Notes under the pieces: model-generated
What the model saw: the letters and a program-made list of their open reading frames with translations, nothing else
The model's database searches: none
What the model was told of the DNA's origin: nothing
Assembly: GCF_042477335.2 (NCBI RefSeq)
Contig: NC_091264.1
Coordinates: 31,807,386-31,871,385 of the forward strand
DNA: 64,000 nt
Direction: 5' to 3'
Source: Ovis canadensis
Taxonomy: Eukaryota > Chordata > Mammalia > Artiodactyla > Bovidae
Made by a program: the position numbers and the translations under genes
Shown: in pieces, positions 31,790 to 41,600 of the stretch
Position numbering within the stretch: position 1 is the stretch's first letter
How the letters are laid out: the number at the start of each line of letters is the position of its first letter

Positions 31790-31926
31790 GGACTTCCCTG
31801 GTGGTCCAGTGGCTAAGATTCCACACTCCCAATGTAGGTTCGCTCCCTGGTCAGGGATTTAGATCCTACATGCTACAACTAAGACCTGGCACGTCAGAAT
31901 AAATAAATAAAGTATTTTTTAAAGAG
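31790..31926 (+). mobile_element. CHR-type SINE
   Basis: GGGACTTCCCTGGTGGTCCA head and AATAAATAAATAAAG tail. Confidence 0.88.
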
Positions 31927-31929
31927 AAT

Positions 31930-32105
31930 AGGTAATATTTATTAAATACTTGTTTTGTACCAGTCACTTTGCTAAGCATTTAATATGCATGATCTCATAT
32001 TGAATTTGTTCGACCACTCTGTTAGCCAGATATTATTGTCCCCTGTTCACACATTTGGGAGGCAAGGTAGTTTCCATGAGGTCATCCAACTGATAAGTGA
32101 GCCAC
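31930..32105 (-). mobile_element. MIR fragment
   Basis: AATACTTGTTTTGTACCAGTCACTTTGCTAAGC then ATGATCTCAT, the antisense MIR pattern. Confidence 0.6.
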
Positions 32106-32565
32106 TCTTGTGAATATACAGTGTGGTACATCCTCATGTGTTGTAGTGAAAAAATCCACAGCAATTTATCTAGAACAGTGTTTTTCAAACTGTGGGTTGC
32201 ACCCAGCATTTAAAAAAAAAAAAAAAAGAAATGTAATAAAAACTGTCAGAGTACCTTGTATACCTTATGGGTAAGTATTGTTTTACAAATGTTGTGTGTT
32301 GTATTTGGTATGTGTTTGGGGGTGTTAACTAATGTCTTAGTTATTACAGTGGTGCTTCTGCATAAAAAATCCACATCTCACACGAATAATGTTTTCCTCA
32401 CTCACGTCTGCAAGTTGGTGAGGTTTGGTTGATCTTGACTGGACTTTGCTTCGTTCACCCAGGCTTCGTACCAGCTTGTAGGTCTGGCTTGGGTGTCCTC
32501 TCCTGGCCCCATGCCATGCTCTCATGCAGGAGCAGGGGCACAAGAAGTCCCGTCAGGTCATGCCA

Positions 32566-32832
32566 GCACATTATTTACTTACGTATGGCTGTGCTGGGTC
32601 TTCGTAGCAGTGCTCAGGCTTTCTCTAGTTGTGTCGGGTGGGGACTGCTCTCTAGTGGTGGTGCATGGGCCTCGCGGTGGTGGCTTCTCTTGTTTGCAGA
32701 GCATGGGCTAAGTAGTGTGGTGCCTGGGCTTAGTTGCTCCAAGACATGTGGAATCTTCCCGGACCAGGGATCAAACTTTGGTCCCCTACATTGGCAGGCA
32801 GATTCCAACCACTGGACCCCTGGAGAGGTCCC
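32566..32832 (-). mobile_element. Long CHR-type SINE
   Basis: GGCTGTGCTGGGTCTTCGTA, GTGGTGGCTTCTCTTG and CCCGGACCAGGGATCAAAC in order. Confidence 0.85.
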
Positions 32833-33120
32833 ATGCTAGCACATTTAAAAGTGTAAGTGTATTAACATTTTACCAGCTAAAGCAAATCACAAGTCAAAAC
32901 CCAACACCAGCACCAGAAAGGATGTAGATATCTCATTCCAACACAGGTGTGAAAAGTGGGTGCAATAATTGAATTCACCCCAGTTTGCAATGTTAAAAAT
33001 TATCTCCTGTGGTTGAAATTCTAGGAAGGCAGTACTCTAGAAGGTCATTCATCACTTGAGCCTCTTCTAACACCTGGTTTTCTTTGACTGCTCTACAGCC
33101 GCTAACACAGCTGGTTACGT

Positions 33121-33327
33121 CTGCCTTTTTGGGGTCATCATATCACGCAGGATCTTTCAGTGTGGTGTGTGGGCTCTCTAGCTGTGGTGCGCGGGCTCAG
33201 GAGATAGGGCACCCTAGGGCTTACTTGCCCCACGGCACGTAGGATCTTAGTTGCCCGACCTGGGATTGAACCCACATCCTGGCATTGCATGGTGGATTCT
33301 TAACCACTGGACCACCAGGAAGCCCCC
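33121..33327 (-). mobile_element. CHR-type SINE
   Basis: CACGTAGGATCTTAGTTGCC and CCACTGGACCACCAGGAAGC. Confidence 0.82.
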
Positions 33328-33894
33328 ACATCTGTCTTTTTGAACTCTGCTGTCTTGCCTTTGGTGATGGTACCCCATGTACACTTTCTCTAACCAGGCC
33401 TTCTACAGCCCTGGTCGTGGCTTCCCTCTTCTGCCTGCTTCAGGGATGGCTGTTCTCCTGGTTTCTGTCCTTGGCCTTCCTCTCTCTACATTCTCAGCCT
33501 CAGGAATCTCCTCTTACCTCATGTGGCTTTAACTGGCCCTCCAGTGTGGACAGTTCCCAAAGCATTAGCTTCAATTCCAGCCTCTACCTCAAGCTTTAGA
33601 CTCACACTCCCTTTTTTCTAACAGGACATTTCTCTCTACCTGTTTCCGTGGGCCCAAACTGAACTTAACCTCTCTCTCAAACCTGTTCCTCCAGCCACGT
33701 TCCGTGTTTCCATTGTTGGTACCATGGTTTATAGAGGAGTCATCCTTAGAATCTCAACCCACCATGAGCCATCTTTGAGTTCTCCATGCAGCGCATCACC
33801 AAGATCCATTTATTCTCCCTCTACTCTGTTTCTATCTTTGCTTGGTTTTAAGGGAAGGTGGTTTTTTTTTTTTTTTTTGCATAAAAGTAATACT

Positions 33895-34075
33895 GGGGAC
33901 TTCCCTGGTGGTCCAGTAGCTAAGACTCTGCTCCCAATGCAGGGGCCCTGGGTTCCATCTCTGGTCAGGGAACTAGATCCCGCATGCTGCAACTAAAGAT
34001 ACCACATGCTGCAGCTAAAAGATCCCAAGTGCCACAACTAAGACCTGGTACGGCCAAATAAAAAAATTTTTTAAG
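33895..34075 (+). mobile_element. CHR-type SINE
   Basis: GGGGACTTCCCTGGTGGTCC head; A-rich tail after TACGGCCAAATAAA. Confidence 0.9.
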
Positions 34076-34317
34076 TAATATGATCATGGAAGAAGTCAAG
34101 TGGTACAGATTTGTATAAAGCAAAAAACACGTTCCTCTAGTCCCCAAAGCCCACTCTGGTGGTAAGCACAATGAGTGTGTGCAGCGTGGCTGTCCTGACT
34201 TTTCCTGGGGACACTGACTCATGACCTTTTCATTCCCACTAACACTGCCATTGAGACCTCTTTCTTCTATGTGAAGTTAAGAATCCCTGTGTAAAGGTTA
34301 ATCCCCAATGCAAACAG

Positions 34318-34628
34318 TTTTATTTATTGGCTGTGCTGGGTCTTCGTTGCTTTGTGCAGGCTTTCTTTAACTGCCATCAGTGAGGGCTGCTCTTCCTTCC
34401 AGTGTGCAGTCTTTCTCATTGTGGTGGCTTCTCTCGTTGCAGAGCACAGGCTCCAGAGCACACCGGCTTCAGTCATTGCAGCTTGCAGGCTTTGGAGCGC
34501 AGGCTCAGCAGCTGCGGTGCACAGGCTTATTTGCTCCACTATATATGGAATATTCCCAGACCAGGGATCAAACCTGTGTCCCCTGCATTGGCGGGCAGAT
34601 TCTTATCTACTGCGCTACTAGGGAAGTC
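34318..34628 (-). mobile_element. Long CHR-type SINE
   Basis: TATTTATTGGCTGTGCTGGG through GCGCTACTAGGGAAGTC. Confidence 0.88.
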
Positions 34629-34645
34629 TGAAAACAGTTTTTTTC

Positions 34646-34784
34646 CCCCAAACTTATTTGACTGTGCTGGGTCTTGGTTGCTCAGTTGTGGCTTGTAGAA
34701 TCTAGTTCCCTGACCAGGGATGAAGCCAGAGCCCCATGTGTTGGGAGCTCGGAGTCTTAGCTACTGGGCCACCAGGGAAGTTCC
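34646..34784 (-). mobile_element. CHR-type SINE
   Basis: TTATTTGACTGTGCTGGGTC through GCCACCAGGGAAGTTCC, almost abutting the previous copy. Confidence 0.88.
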
Positions 34785-35314
34785 ATGAAAATATTTTCAG
34801 AGAGTTAGCAATTTTTCTTTCTTTTTTTTTTTGATGATAGCAATTTTTAAAAAGCAATCTTAAATTTGTTCTGATTTTATTTGGGTGATAAAAATTGGGA
34901 GAAAGAAAGGTCAGGTGGGAAGGGTATAGAATGAGGAGAGCTGGCTGGAATCTTGATGCCCTTCTGGAGGTCCTTCATGGTCTGGATGGACAGGGGGATA
35001 CTGCGGTCGAGGCCTTATCGGAGAGGCACCAAACTCACATTCCAGGGAGGCCAGGAAGGGGACTTATCTGAGTCCAGTGGGCTGTGCGGAGTCTGTGGGG
35101 AACCTGAGAGCAAACGCCTCTTCTATGGCCACCGTTCAGCTGCCCTCCAGCCTTTTGTGTTCTTGTGGTCACGTAGGTCCAGGGGTGCTAAAAATTCCAA
35201 TTTTTTGGGAAAGGCTGTATATTCAGATTTTCAAATACCCTGATTTGAAAATATTCTATGGTCGAAATAATACACACCTATGAACCTTTTTTTGTTTGTT
35301 TTAATCACTGTGTT

Positions 35315-35476
35315 TGCCTTTTTTAAATTTGGCTGCACCAGTTCTCAGTTGCAGTAGGCAGGATATTCGATCTTCTTTGCAGCAGGTGGTGTCTAGTTCC
35401 CTGACCAGGGATCAAACCCAGGCCCCCTGCACGGGGAGCGTGGCATCTTGGCCACTGGACCACCAGGAAGGTCCCT
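35315..35476 (-). mobile_element. CHR-type SINE (last before the SRF-flanking repeat-poor zone)
   Basis: GTGTCTAGTTCCCTGACCAG core and GACCACCAGGAAGGTCCC head. Confidence 0.88.
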
Positions 35477-36114
35477 GAACCAGTTTTCACTTTAACTTTA
35501 TCCAACAATCAGCAGTTTTGTTTCCTGAACCTGCAATAATGGAGTATGGGTGGTCTACCCTCCTCCTTCCCCTTGTCCCCCCCAGCCCTGGTTACAAAGG
35601 GTCATGAAGATGAAGCCATGGCAAGCTGGCAGAGGAGCTGTGGCACTAATACTGGTGGTACCACTGACACAGGGGATGGGTGAAATGGGATAGCATAAAC
35701 CTCTGGGAAGGGAAGCCGAGTATGCTCATTGTGGACCCCCTTCCCTGTGGATGTGGCAGACAGCTGTGGTTCTCTGCTGAGTGGGCTGCCCACCCTTTAT
35801 GTGTCTAAACTAGGCATCTCAAAGAGAAAAGTATTTAGATCTCGACGGCTGTGGTAAGACTGTGAGGTTCAGACAGACCCCAAGCAACCATCTGTGGCCC
35901 TTGAAACCCGTCTGGAACCTATTTATCTATTTGACCTGTTCTTCCTCTTGAGCTTACACATTCCATATGTTTAACTACCTGTTGTGTGGAGTAAATTAGG
36001 AAAAGAGGAGGGGAAAAACTTAAAAAACTATTAGGAAAGGGGGATGAGGAGGGCTCTTAATTCCTGTATTTAGGGGTTTGATGAAAAAGCCGTGTTTTGA
36101 GTTATATTTGTGCA

Positions 36115-36134
36115 TGTATATATGCATATATACA
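36115..36134. repeat. 20-bp perfect palindrome
   Basis: Alternating TA/TG/CA sequence equal to its own reverse complement, in AT-rich DNA about 1.65 kb upstream of the SRF start. Confidence 0.85.
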
Positions 36135-36846
36135 CATGATATCTCACAAATCTTGAACATACTTAATTTCAGTATTTTTCAGTCTTGGATTGCAGTTGAC
36201 AGTAAGATATGCAGTTGACATTGTTATCTAGTACACACACATTGAACCGTATGAAATTGACAGTATCCCACCCTCGACCTATAAAATGGCAACTTTATAT
36301 TGTTCAAACTAAAAATAATACAAAGAGAAGTTTTACACTGTAATATTTACTCTTTTTTTGTGAGACCCATTAAATTAATAATAATTTACATGTTGCAGTA
36401 TACTAAATTGCAGTATACTAAATATACCTATCACTACCACTGGATTCACCACCGACTACTTTATTTAATCTTTACAGTAATTTAAAGTGGGAATCATCAC
36501 TCTCTCCCATCCCCTTAAACATAAGGTGATTACCTCACCACTTGGACCACCACTGCACTTTAATCTGTATCTCACCTAATCTTTATTAAGAACTTCAAGG
36601 GATGAGTACCAACAGTGAAGTCATGTGGAGTTTGGAGAGGTCAAACACTTGTTTCCAGGCGCAGGGCTAGGAAGAGGCAGCTTCCAGATTTTAATAATTT
36701 CTGTAATAGTGAAGTTCAAGCTACTTTCACTGCCTTGTAGCTAAGAACCAGACCCAGACTGTAAACCTGGGTTTTGCACCACTCCAGTCGAACTGGCCCC
36801 CCGCCCCTTCTATGGGCTTTACTTGGTTTTTAAGAGAAGGGTGGGA

Positions 36847-36880
36847 GTGAGTGTGTGTGTGTGGCGCGCGTGTGTGCACT
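36847..36880. repeat. Alternating purine-pyrimidine tract
   Basis: (GT)n followed by GCGCGCG and GTGTGTGCAC with few breaks; capable of Z-DNA in principle. Confidence 0.7.
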
Positions 36881-37633
36881 TGCTTGCTTAAACTTTCTGC
36901 TCTGCTACACTTTTTCCCAGGCCTCTGCACTGACTGGGGGTGGGCTTTATCCCTGGGACCACCCCCTCCCCCAGTCCAGCCGCAGCTGGAAGTCTTCACA
37001 GATCTTCATCTCTCCTCCCTGCCCCCATTGGCGACCGGGAGGCCGACTGTCTCCCCGGGTCTTTTCCAGATGTACGTATGCCAAAGATCCCCGCCCCCCG
37101 CAACCAGTATAGAGAATGATGAATGAGGACAAGGGAGCCGTCCTGGTGGGAAAGTGTCGTCGCCTTGAAAAGAGAGGGAAAGGGAAAGGAAGTGGTTGGG
37201 GGGAGGGGAATTGGTGGAGCCGAGAGGCCGCGCGGCGCAACAAGTCTGGACAGCGGGGACCCAAGCCCCCTCTGCTCGGCCAGTAACGTTGACTCCCTCA
37301 GGAAGGCTTGGGGAAGTGCTCTAATCCCTGTACTCCCTGGGAATTTGGGCTGCATATAATTTACTGCAATCCGCACAATCCACTCAGGGACTATTCCAGA
37401 GTTGGCTTCCAGCCCTTGCAGCGCCGAGTTCCCAGTGCGGCTTCCTATCCTCCGCAAGACTGCGCTCCAGTGCTCTTCCAGGCTTTCTGCAGGTTCCTCC
37501 CAACTCTCTCTACCATTCTCTGGCCAGGGGGGCGGAGTCGTACCTCCTCTCCTGTTCCTTTAAGAGGCGTCGGCTCCTCCCCTTTTGGAGTCGCCGTCTG
37601 ACGCGGGATGACAGCAGCGAGTTCGGTATGTCT

Positions 37634-37641
37634 ATGCAAAT
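37634..37641 (+). promoter_or_regulatory. SRF: Octamer motif ATGCAAAT
   Basis: Perfect POU/OCT octamer about 17 bp before the first CCAAT box of the SRF promoter. Binding is inferred only. Confidence 0.55.
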
Positions 37642-37657
37642 AAGCGCCCCCTGTGGG

Positions 37658-37662
37658 CCAAT
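37658..37662 (+). promoter_or_regulatory. SRF: CCAAT box (first)
   Basis: GGGCCAATGGGG, about 60 bp upstream of the first CArG box; probable NF-Y site. Confidence 0.6.
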
Positions 37663-37689
37663 GGGGAGCGGAGGTGCCGGAACCGCGGA

Positions 37690-37703
37690 CCAATGGGGCG
37701 GGG
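37690..37703 (+). promoter_or_regulatory. SRF: CCAAT box joined to an Sp1 GC box
   Basis: CCAATGGGGCGGGG: a second CCAAT pentamer runs directly into a GC box, about 14 bp before the CArG pair. Confidence 0.65.
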
Positions 37704-37716
37704 GTGCAGGGGCTCA

Positions 37717-37726
37717 CCATATAAGG
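37717..37726 (+). promoter_or_regulatory. SRF: CArG box 1 (CCATATAAGG), SRF autoregulation
   Basis: Perfect CC(A/T)6GG serum response element. The human and mouse SRF promoters are known to carry two CArG boxes just upstream of the start site that SRF itself binds. The spacing to box 2 is 20 bp start to start. Confidence 0.9.
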
Positions 37727-37736
37727 AGCGGCCTCG

Positions 37737-37746
37737 CCATAAAAGG
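37737..37746 (+). promoter_or_regulatory. SRF: CArG box 2 (CCATAAAAGG)
   Basis: Second perfect CArG decamer. The transcription start is expected about 40-50 bp downstream by analogy with the mouse and human promoter. Confidence 0.9.
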
Positions 37747-37759
37747 AAACATTGTATCT

Positions 37760-37769
37760 CTTTATATGG
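37760..37769 (+). promoter_or_regulatory. SRF: CArG-like site (CTTTATATGG), possible TATA function
   Basis: One mismatch to CC(A/T)6GG and only 13 bp after box 2. It could act as a weak CArG or as a TATA-like element (TTTATA). Confidence 0.45.
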
Positions 37770-37779
37770 GGGGAAGGGT

Positions 37780-38133
37780 CGGGGGATCCCTCGCCGCCAG
37801 CGCGTGGTCCCGGCCCCCTCCACCCGCCGTCTCGGCCGCGGCCGGCAGCCCCTGCCCCCCGGGGGACGCTGACGGCCGCCGGGCGCGCCGCCCTAGCGTA
37901 CGGACAGGGGGCGCTCCGCGCGGCCTGGGGCAACCCGGGCCACAGGGGCAGGAAAGTGAGGGCCCAGGTCGGCCCGGGCGTGCAGGGGCCCCGGGTTCGC
38001 AGCGGTAGCGGCGGCAGCGATAGCGATATTAGCAGCAGCGGGAGCACCGGGTTGAGCCGGGAAGCCGATGGCGGCGGCGGCGGCGGCTCCGATTCCTCGC
38101 TGACTGCCCGTCCGCCCTCCTGCATTGAGCGCC
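37780..38133 (+). other. SRF: SRF 5' UTR (start estimated)
   Basis: About 350 nt of GC-rich leader from the estimated start site to the ATG. It contains a short upstream ORF at 38068-38103. Confidence 0.65.
38068..38103 (+). other. SRF: Upstream ORF in SRF 5' UTR (11 codons)
   Basis: ATG in good context (GCCG before and G after), then an alanine run from GCG repeats, ending at TGA 30 nt before the SRF start codon. It does not overlap the main ORF. Translation is inferred. Confidence 0.5.
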
Positions 38134-38649
38134 ATGTTACCGAGCCAAGCTGGGGCCGCGGCGGCGCTGGGCCGGGGCTCAGCCCTGGGGGGCAGCCTGA
38201 ACCGGACGCCGACGGGGCGGCCGGGCGGTGGAGGCGGCGGGACTCGAGGGGCTAACGGGGGCCGGGTCCCCGGGAACGGCGCGGGGCTTGGGCCGGGCCG
38301 CCTTGAGCGGGAGGCTGCAGCAGCAGCGACAACCACCCCGGCGCCCACCGCGGGGGCCCTCTACAGCGGCAGCGAGGGTGACTCGGAGTCGGGCGAAGAG
38401 GAGGAGCTGGGCGCCGAGCGGCGCGGCCTGAAGCGGAGCCTGAGCGAGATGGAGCTCGGTGTGGTGGTCGGTGGGCCCGAGGCGGCGGCGGCGGCCACGG
38501 GGGGCTACGGGCCGGTGAGCGGAGCGGTGAGCGGGGCCAAGCCGGGTAAGAAGACTCGGGGCCGCGTGAAGATCAAGATGGAGTTCATCGACAACAAGCT
38601 GCGGCGCTACACGACCTTCAGCAAGAGGAAGACGGGCATCATGAAGAAG
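38134..38649 (+). CDS. SRF: SRF exon 1 (start, N-terminus and first half of MADS box)
   Basis: 172 codons ending KTGIMKK|GTACCG, phase 0. Encodes the N-terminal low-complexity region, the RSLSEME phosphorylation segment and the DNA-contacting N-arm and alpha-I helix of the MADS box (GRVKIKMEFIDNKLRRYTTF). Confidence 0.97.
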
Positions 38650-41600
38650 GTACCGGGCTGGGAGGCTGGCCGGCCAGCGGGAGCCCAGGAGGGTGGGGAC
38701 GCGCAAGGGGAGCCCGGGAGGAAGGCAGAGCTGAGGCGGAGGTGAGAGGCGGCGAGTCCGCAGGAGGTGTGTGGGAGGGGTTGACTGTTGCCCCGGGAGG
38801 GTGAAAGGGGAGGGGCCGCCAGGGAAATGTGGGGAGAGGGGAGATGCCGCGAATGTCCGGAAAAGAGGAAAGGCGCCGAGATGGGAGTGACCGGCGCGTG
38901 AGAGGAACCCGGCCCTTGCAGAGCCGAGGAGTGAAGAGTGGTGATGGGAGGCTGCAGGGCTCCCGGGGAGGTGCTGAATGAGGCCGGGGGGTCAGTAGGT
39001 CCAGTGCTCTCTGGTGTTCCGGGAAAGGCGCCGGAAAAGCAGGGAACAGATAAGAAGGTGTGGGGGCGAGGAGGCTAGATCTGTGTAACAACAATGAGCG
39101 AACATGTGTGGGAGGAAGGTGGGCATCGCTAGAGTGGTGTTGGTTGGAAGGACGGGCAGGGCTGATGACCGAATGGGGCTCAAGAGCCCCAGTTAAGGGA
39201 GCAGGGCAGGAAAACGGATGCTACCCTGAGCATCAGAAACCAAGTCCTGCGATGGCCATGGGTCTTCATGCATCTACTGGAAGCCGGCACACTCCCTGCA
39301 GGACAGGCCTCAGAACCATTTGCCCTTGGGATAAGTGGGATTTCCAGCCCTAGGGAAAAATCGGTGCACGGAGTTTGGAGAGAAGGTTTGCAGAGGTACC
39401 TAGCAATGCCTCCTCTTCTAGCTGATTATCCAGTGAAAAGAATGAGGAAAGGAGTCATCTTTGGCCTATAGGAGATATGGGAAGGAATGGAAGCAGAGTA
39501 ACTGGGAAACAAGAAGCTTGAACTCTGGAAACATTGGCCGGTGTTTATATCCATCCCATATAGAAACCAAGGCTGCTTCCAGTGGGTTGTGGAACTTTAT
39601 TGGGAGTGAGGATGCCACCTATGGGGCCATCCTTGAAGGCCCCTTCCTGGCTTTATGGCAGGGTCAATTCAATCGCTCAGTTAATGTCTGACTCTTTGTG
39701 ACCCCATGGACTGAAGCACACCAGGCTTCCCTGTCCCATCACCAACTCCCGGAGCTTGCTCAAACTCATGTCCATCGAGTCGGTATTATGGTAGGGTAGT
39801 AGTTGCTAATCTAGCTGCCATCTCCCATCACTCCAGACACTGTTTCATCAAGACAAAGAAAGTGAAAAGGGGGAGCAGAGTTCTATAGAGCAGGACAAAA
39901 TGGCAACAGGTTAGTGCCTGTGCAGTTTCTGGAAAGAAATATGGGACATTTGGAGTTTAGGTGGCTCCTTATCCCTGACATCTATGTGACACTCAGTGTA
40001 GTAGCGACTTCATCCTGGTCCCTGTGATGGTGATGAGGTGGTGGGAGCCATCTCTTCGTGAGGCTCTGGCACCAAGCTGTAGTGAGGAGCAGCTCCCTGG
40101 GCCACTCTGTGTCTGCTGAGGTTATATGCTCTGTCACTGGGAGCTGTGACTTTGCTTGGGGTATCTGCTGGTCAGTGGGGCTGTTCCTCAAAGGAGGGGC
40201 ATGGGGTTTTTCTACTCTTCAGCTAACCTTCAGATATCCTTCAGACAGGACCCCCTTAGAGTCACTGGAGAGGAAGGTCATTATGGAAGTGGGAGCTTGA
40301 GATCACTGTGTACTTCCCTCTTTCCTGCTAGCCAAGGAAGGTAGCGATTAAACATTTTGCTGTTCTACCCATCTCCTCCCCCCTACCCCCAGGCCTATGA
40401 GCTGTCCACGCTGACAGGGACACAGGTGCTGTTGCTGGTGGCCAGTGAGACAGGCCATGTGTATACCTTTGCCACCCGCAAACTGCAGCCCATGATCACC
40501 AGTGAGACTGGCAAGGCACTGATTCAGACCTGCCTCAACTCGCCAGACTCTCCACCCCGCTCAGACCCCACCACAGACCAGAGAATGAGTGCCACCGGCT
40601 TTGAAGAGACAGACCTCACCTACCAGGTGTCGGAGTCCGACAGCAGTGGGGAGACCAAGGTGTGTTTGGGTCTCCTGTCTGAGGGGAAGGAAGGGGAGGG
40701 ACCTGGCCAGCAGAGAGGGGAAGAAGGGGTCTTTCTCCCTTAGCCTGGACAGGTGGATAGGTGCCTACTGATGTGGAGTGGAGCCGGGTTAGTGCCCCAC
40801 ATCTTAGGGTACAGGTGTCCATCCTTGCTATCCTGACAGGAGGCCGGCCCCCTAGATAAGCGGGCGGCCTCCGTGCCCATATAAGGCCGGCTCCGGCTCC
40901 ACGCCGGCCTCCCGCCTGCAGCCCGCCTGCCTGGCAGGGCTCTTGCATTCCTCCCGCCAGCTGTCTCCCTGCTGGGGGCGGGGGCGTTGTTTAGCCCTGC
41001 CCTCCTGGCTGACTGGGTCGCCCAGGAATAGGAAGGGAGCACTTATGGGTTCCAGGGTCCTGGGAAGCCAGCACTGTCAGCAGGCCGGCTGATTGGCTAC
41101 GCTGGAGACTACCTTACTAGCCAGCCGCCTGCCTCTTCAGGATGTCCGGGCCTGCGCACGTTAGGGAGTGTATTCACTCGACTGTTAGGGATGCCGGCCC
41201 TGGTTACGCCTCCCCCTTCCTTTTCCCCGGTAAGGAGAGAGGGCGGGGCTTCCTCCTCTTACTGCTCTCGGGAGCTCCACCTTCCGGGTGGCCCTTCACG
41301 AACTGGCCAATCGGAGGAAGCGGCACTGTTTGCCTTAGCAACGCCTCCGCCAATCAGAGGCTTCGAGCTCCACTGCTTAGCCAACGTCCGGCGCTGACCC
41401 ACCTCCAGGATCTGAGCCCCGCTCAGTTCTCTGGGCTTGGTTCTCAGCTCGTGGCTTTCTCCTTCTTCTTCTAAGAACAAAGGTTTCCTGAGGGGAGAGT
41501 CCGCGTTCTAAACTCCTCAATATTTTAGTGGTAGGGTTAGTTTATTCCCAGGACATTTTGTTGAATGTATGAAGTCTTTGGTGCTTCATTGCCAGACCCC

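Larger units (their letters stand above)
31051..37600. other. PTK7-SRF intergenic region
   Basis: No recognisable gene. Between 31215 and 35476 it carries eight CHR-type SINEs and one MIR. From 35477 to the SRF promoter no young repeat was seen. The second part includes an AT-rich stretch (about 35900-36500) with a 20-bp palindrome and an alternating purine-pyrimidine run (36847-36880). Confidence 0.7.
37450..38780. promoter_or_regulatory. SRF: CpG island over SRF promoter and exon 1
   Basis: Very GC- and CpG-rich sequence spanning the promoter, 5' UTR and first coding exon, in contrast to the AT-rich stretch just upstream. The edges were estimated by eye. Confidence 0.8.

Noticed and set aside
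37445-38125. 226-codon antisense open frame across the SRF promoter
   Set aside because: It lies in CpG-island sequence where stops are rare, its composition is Pro/Arg/Ala-rich and it resembles no protein family.
38125-38133. TTG codon three codons upstream as the SRF start
   Set aside because: The ATG at 38134 has a good context and gives the conserved MLPSQAG start.
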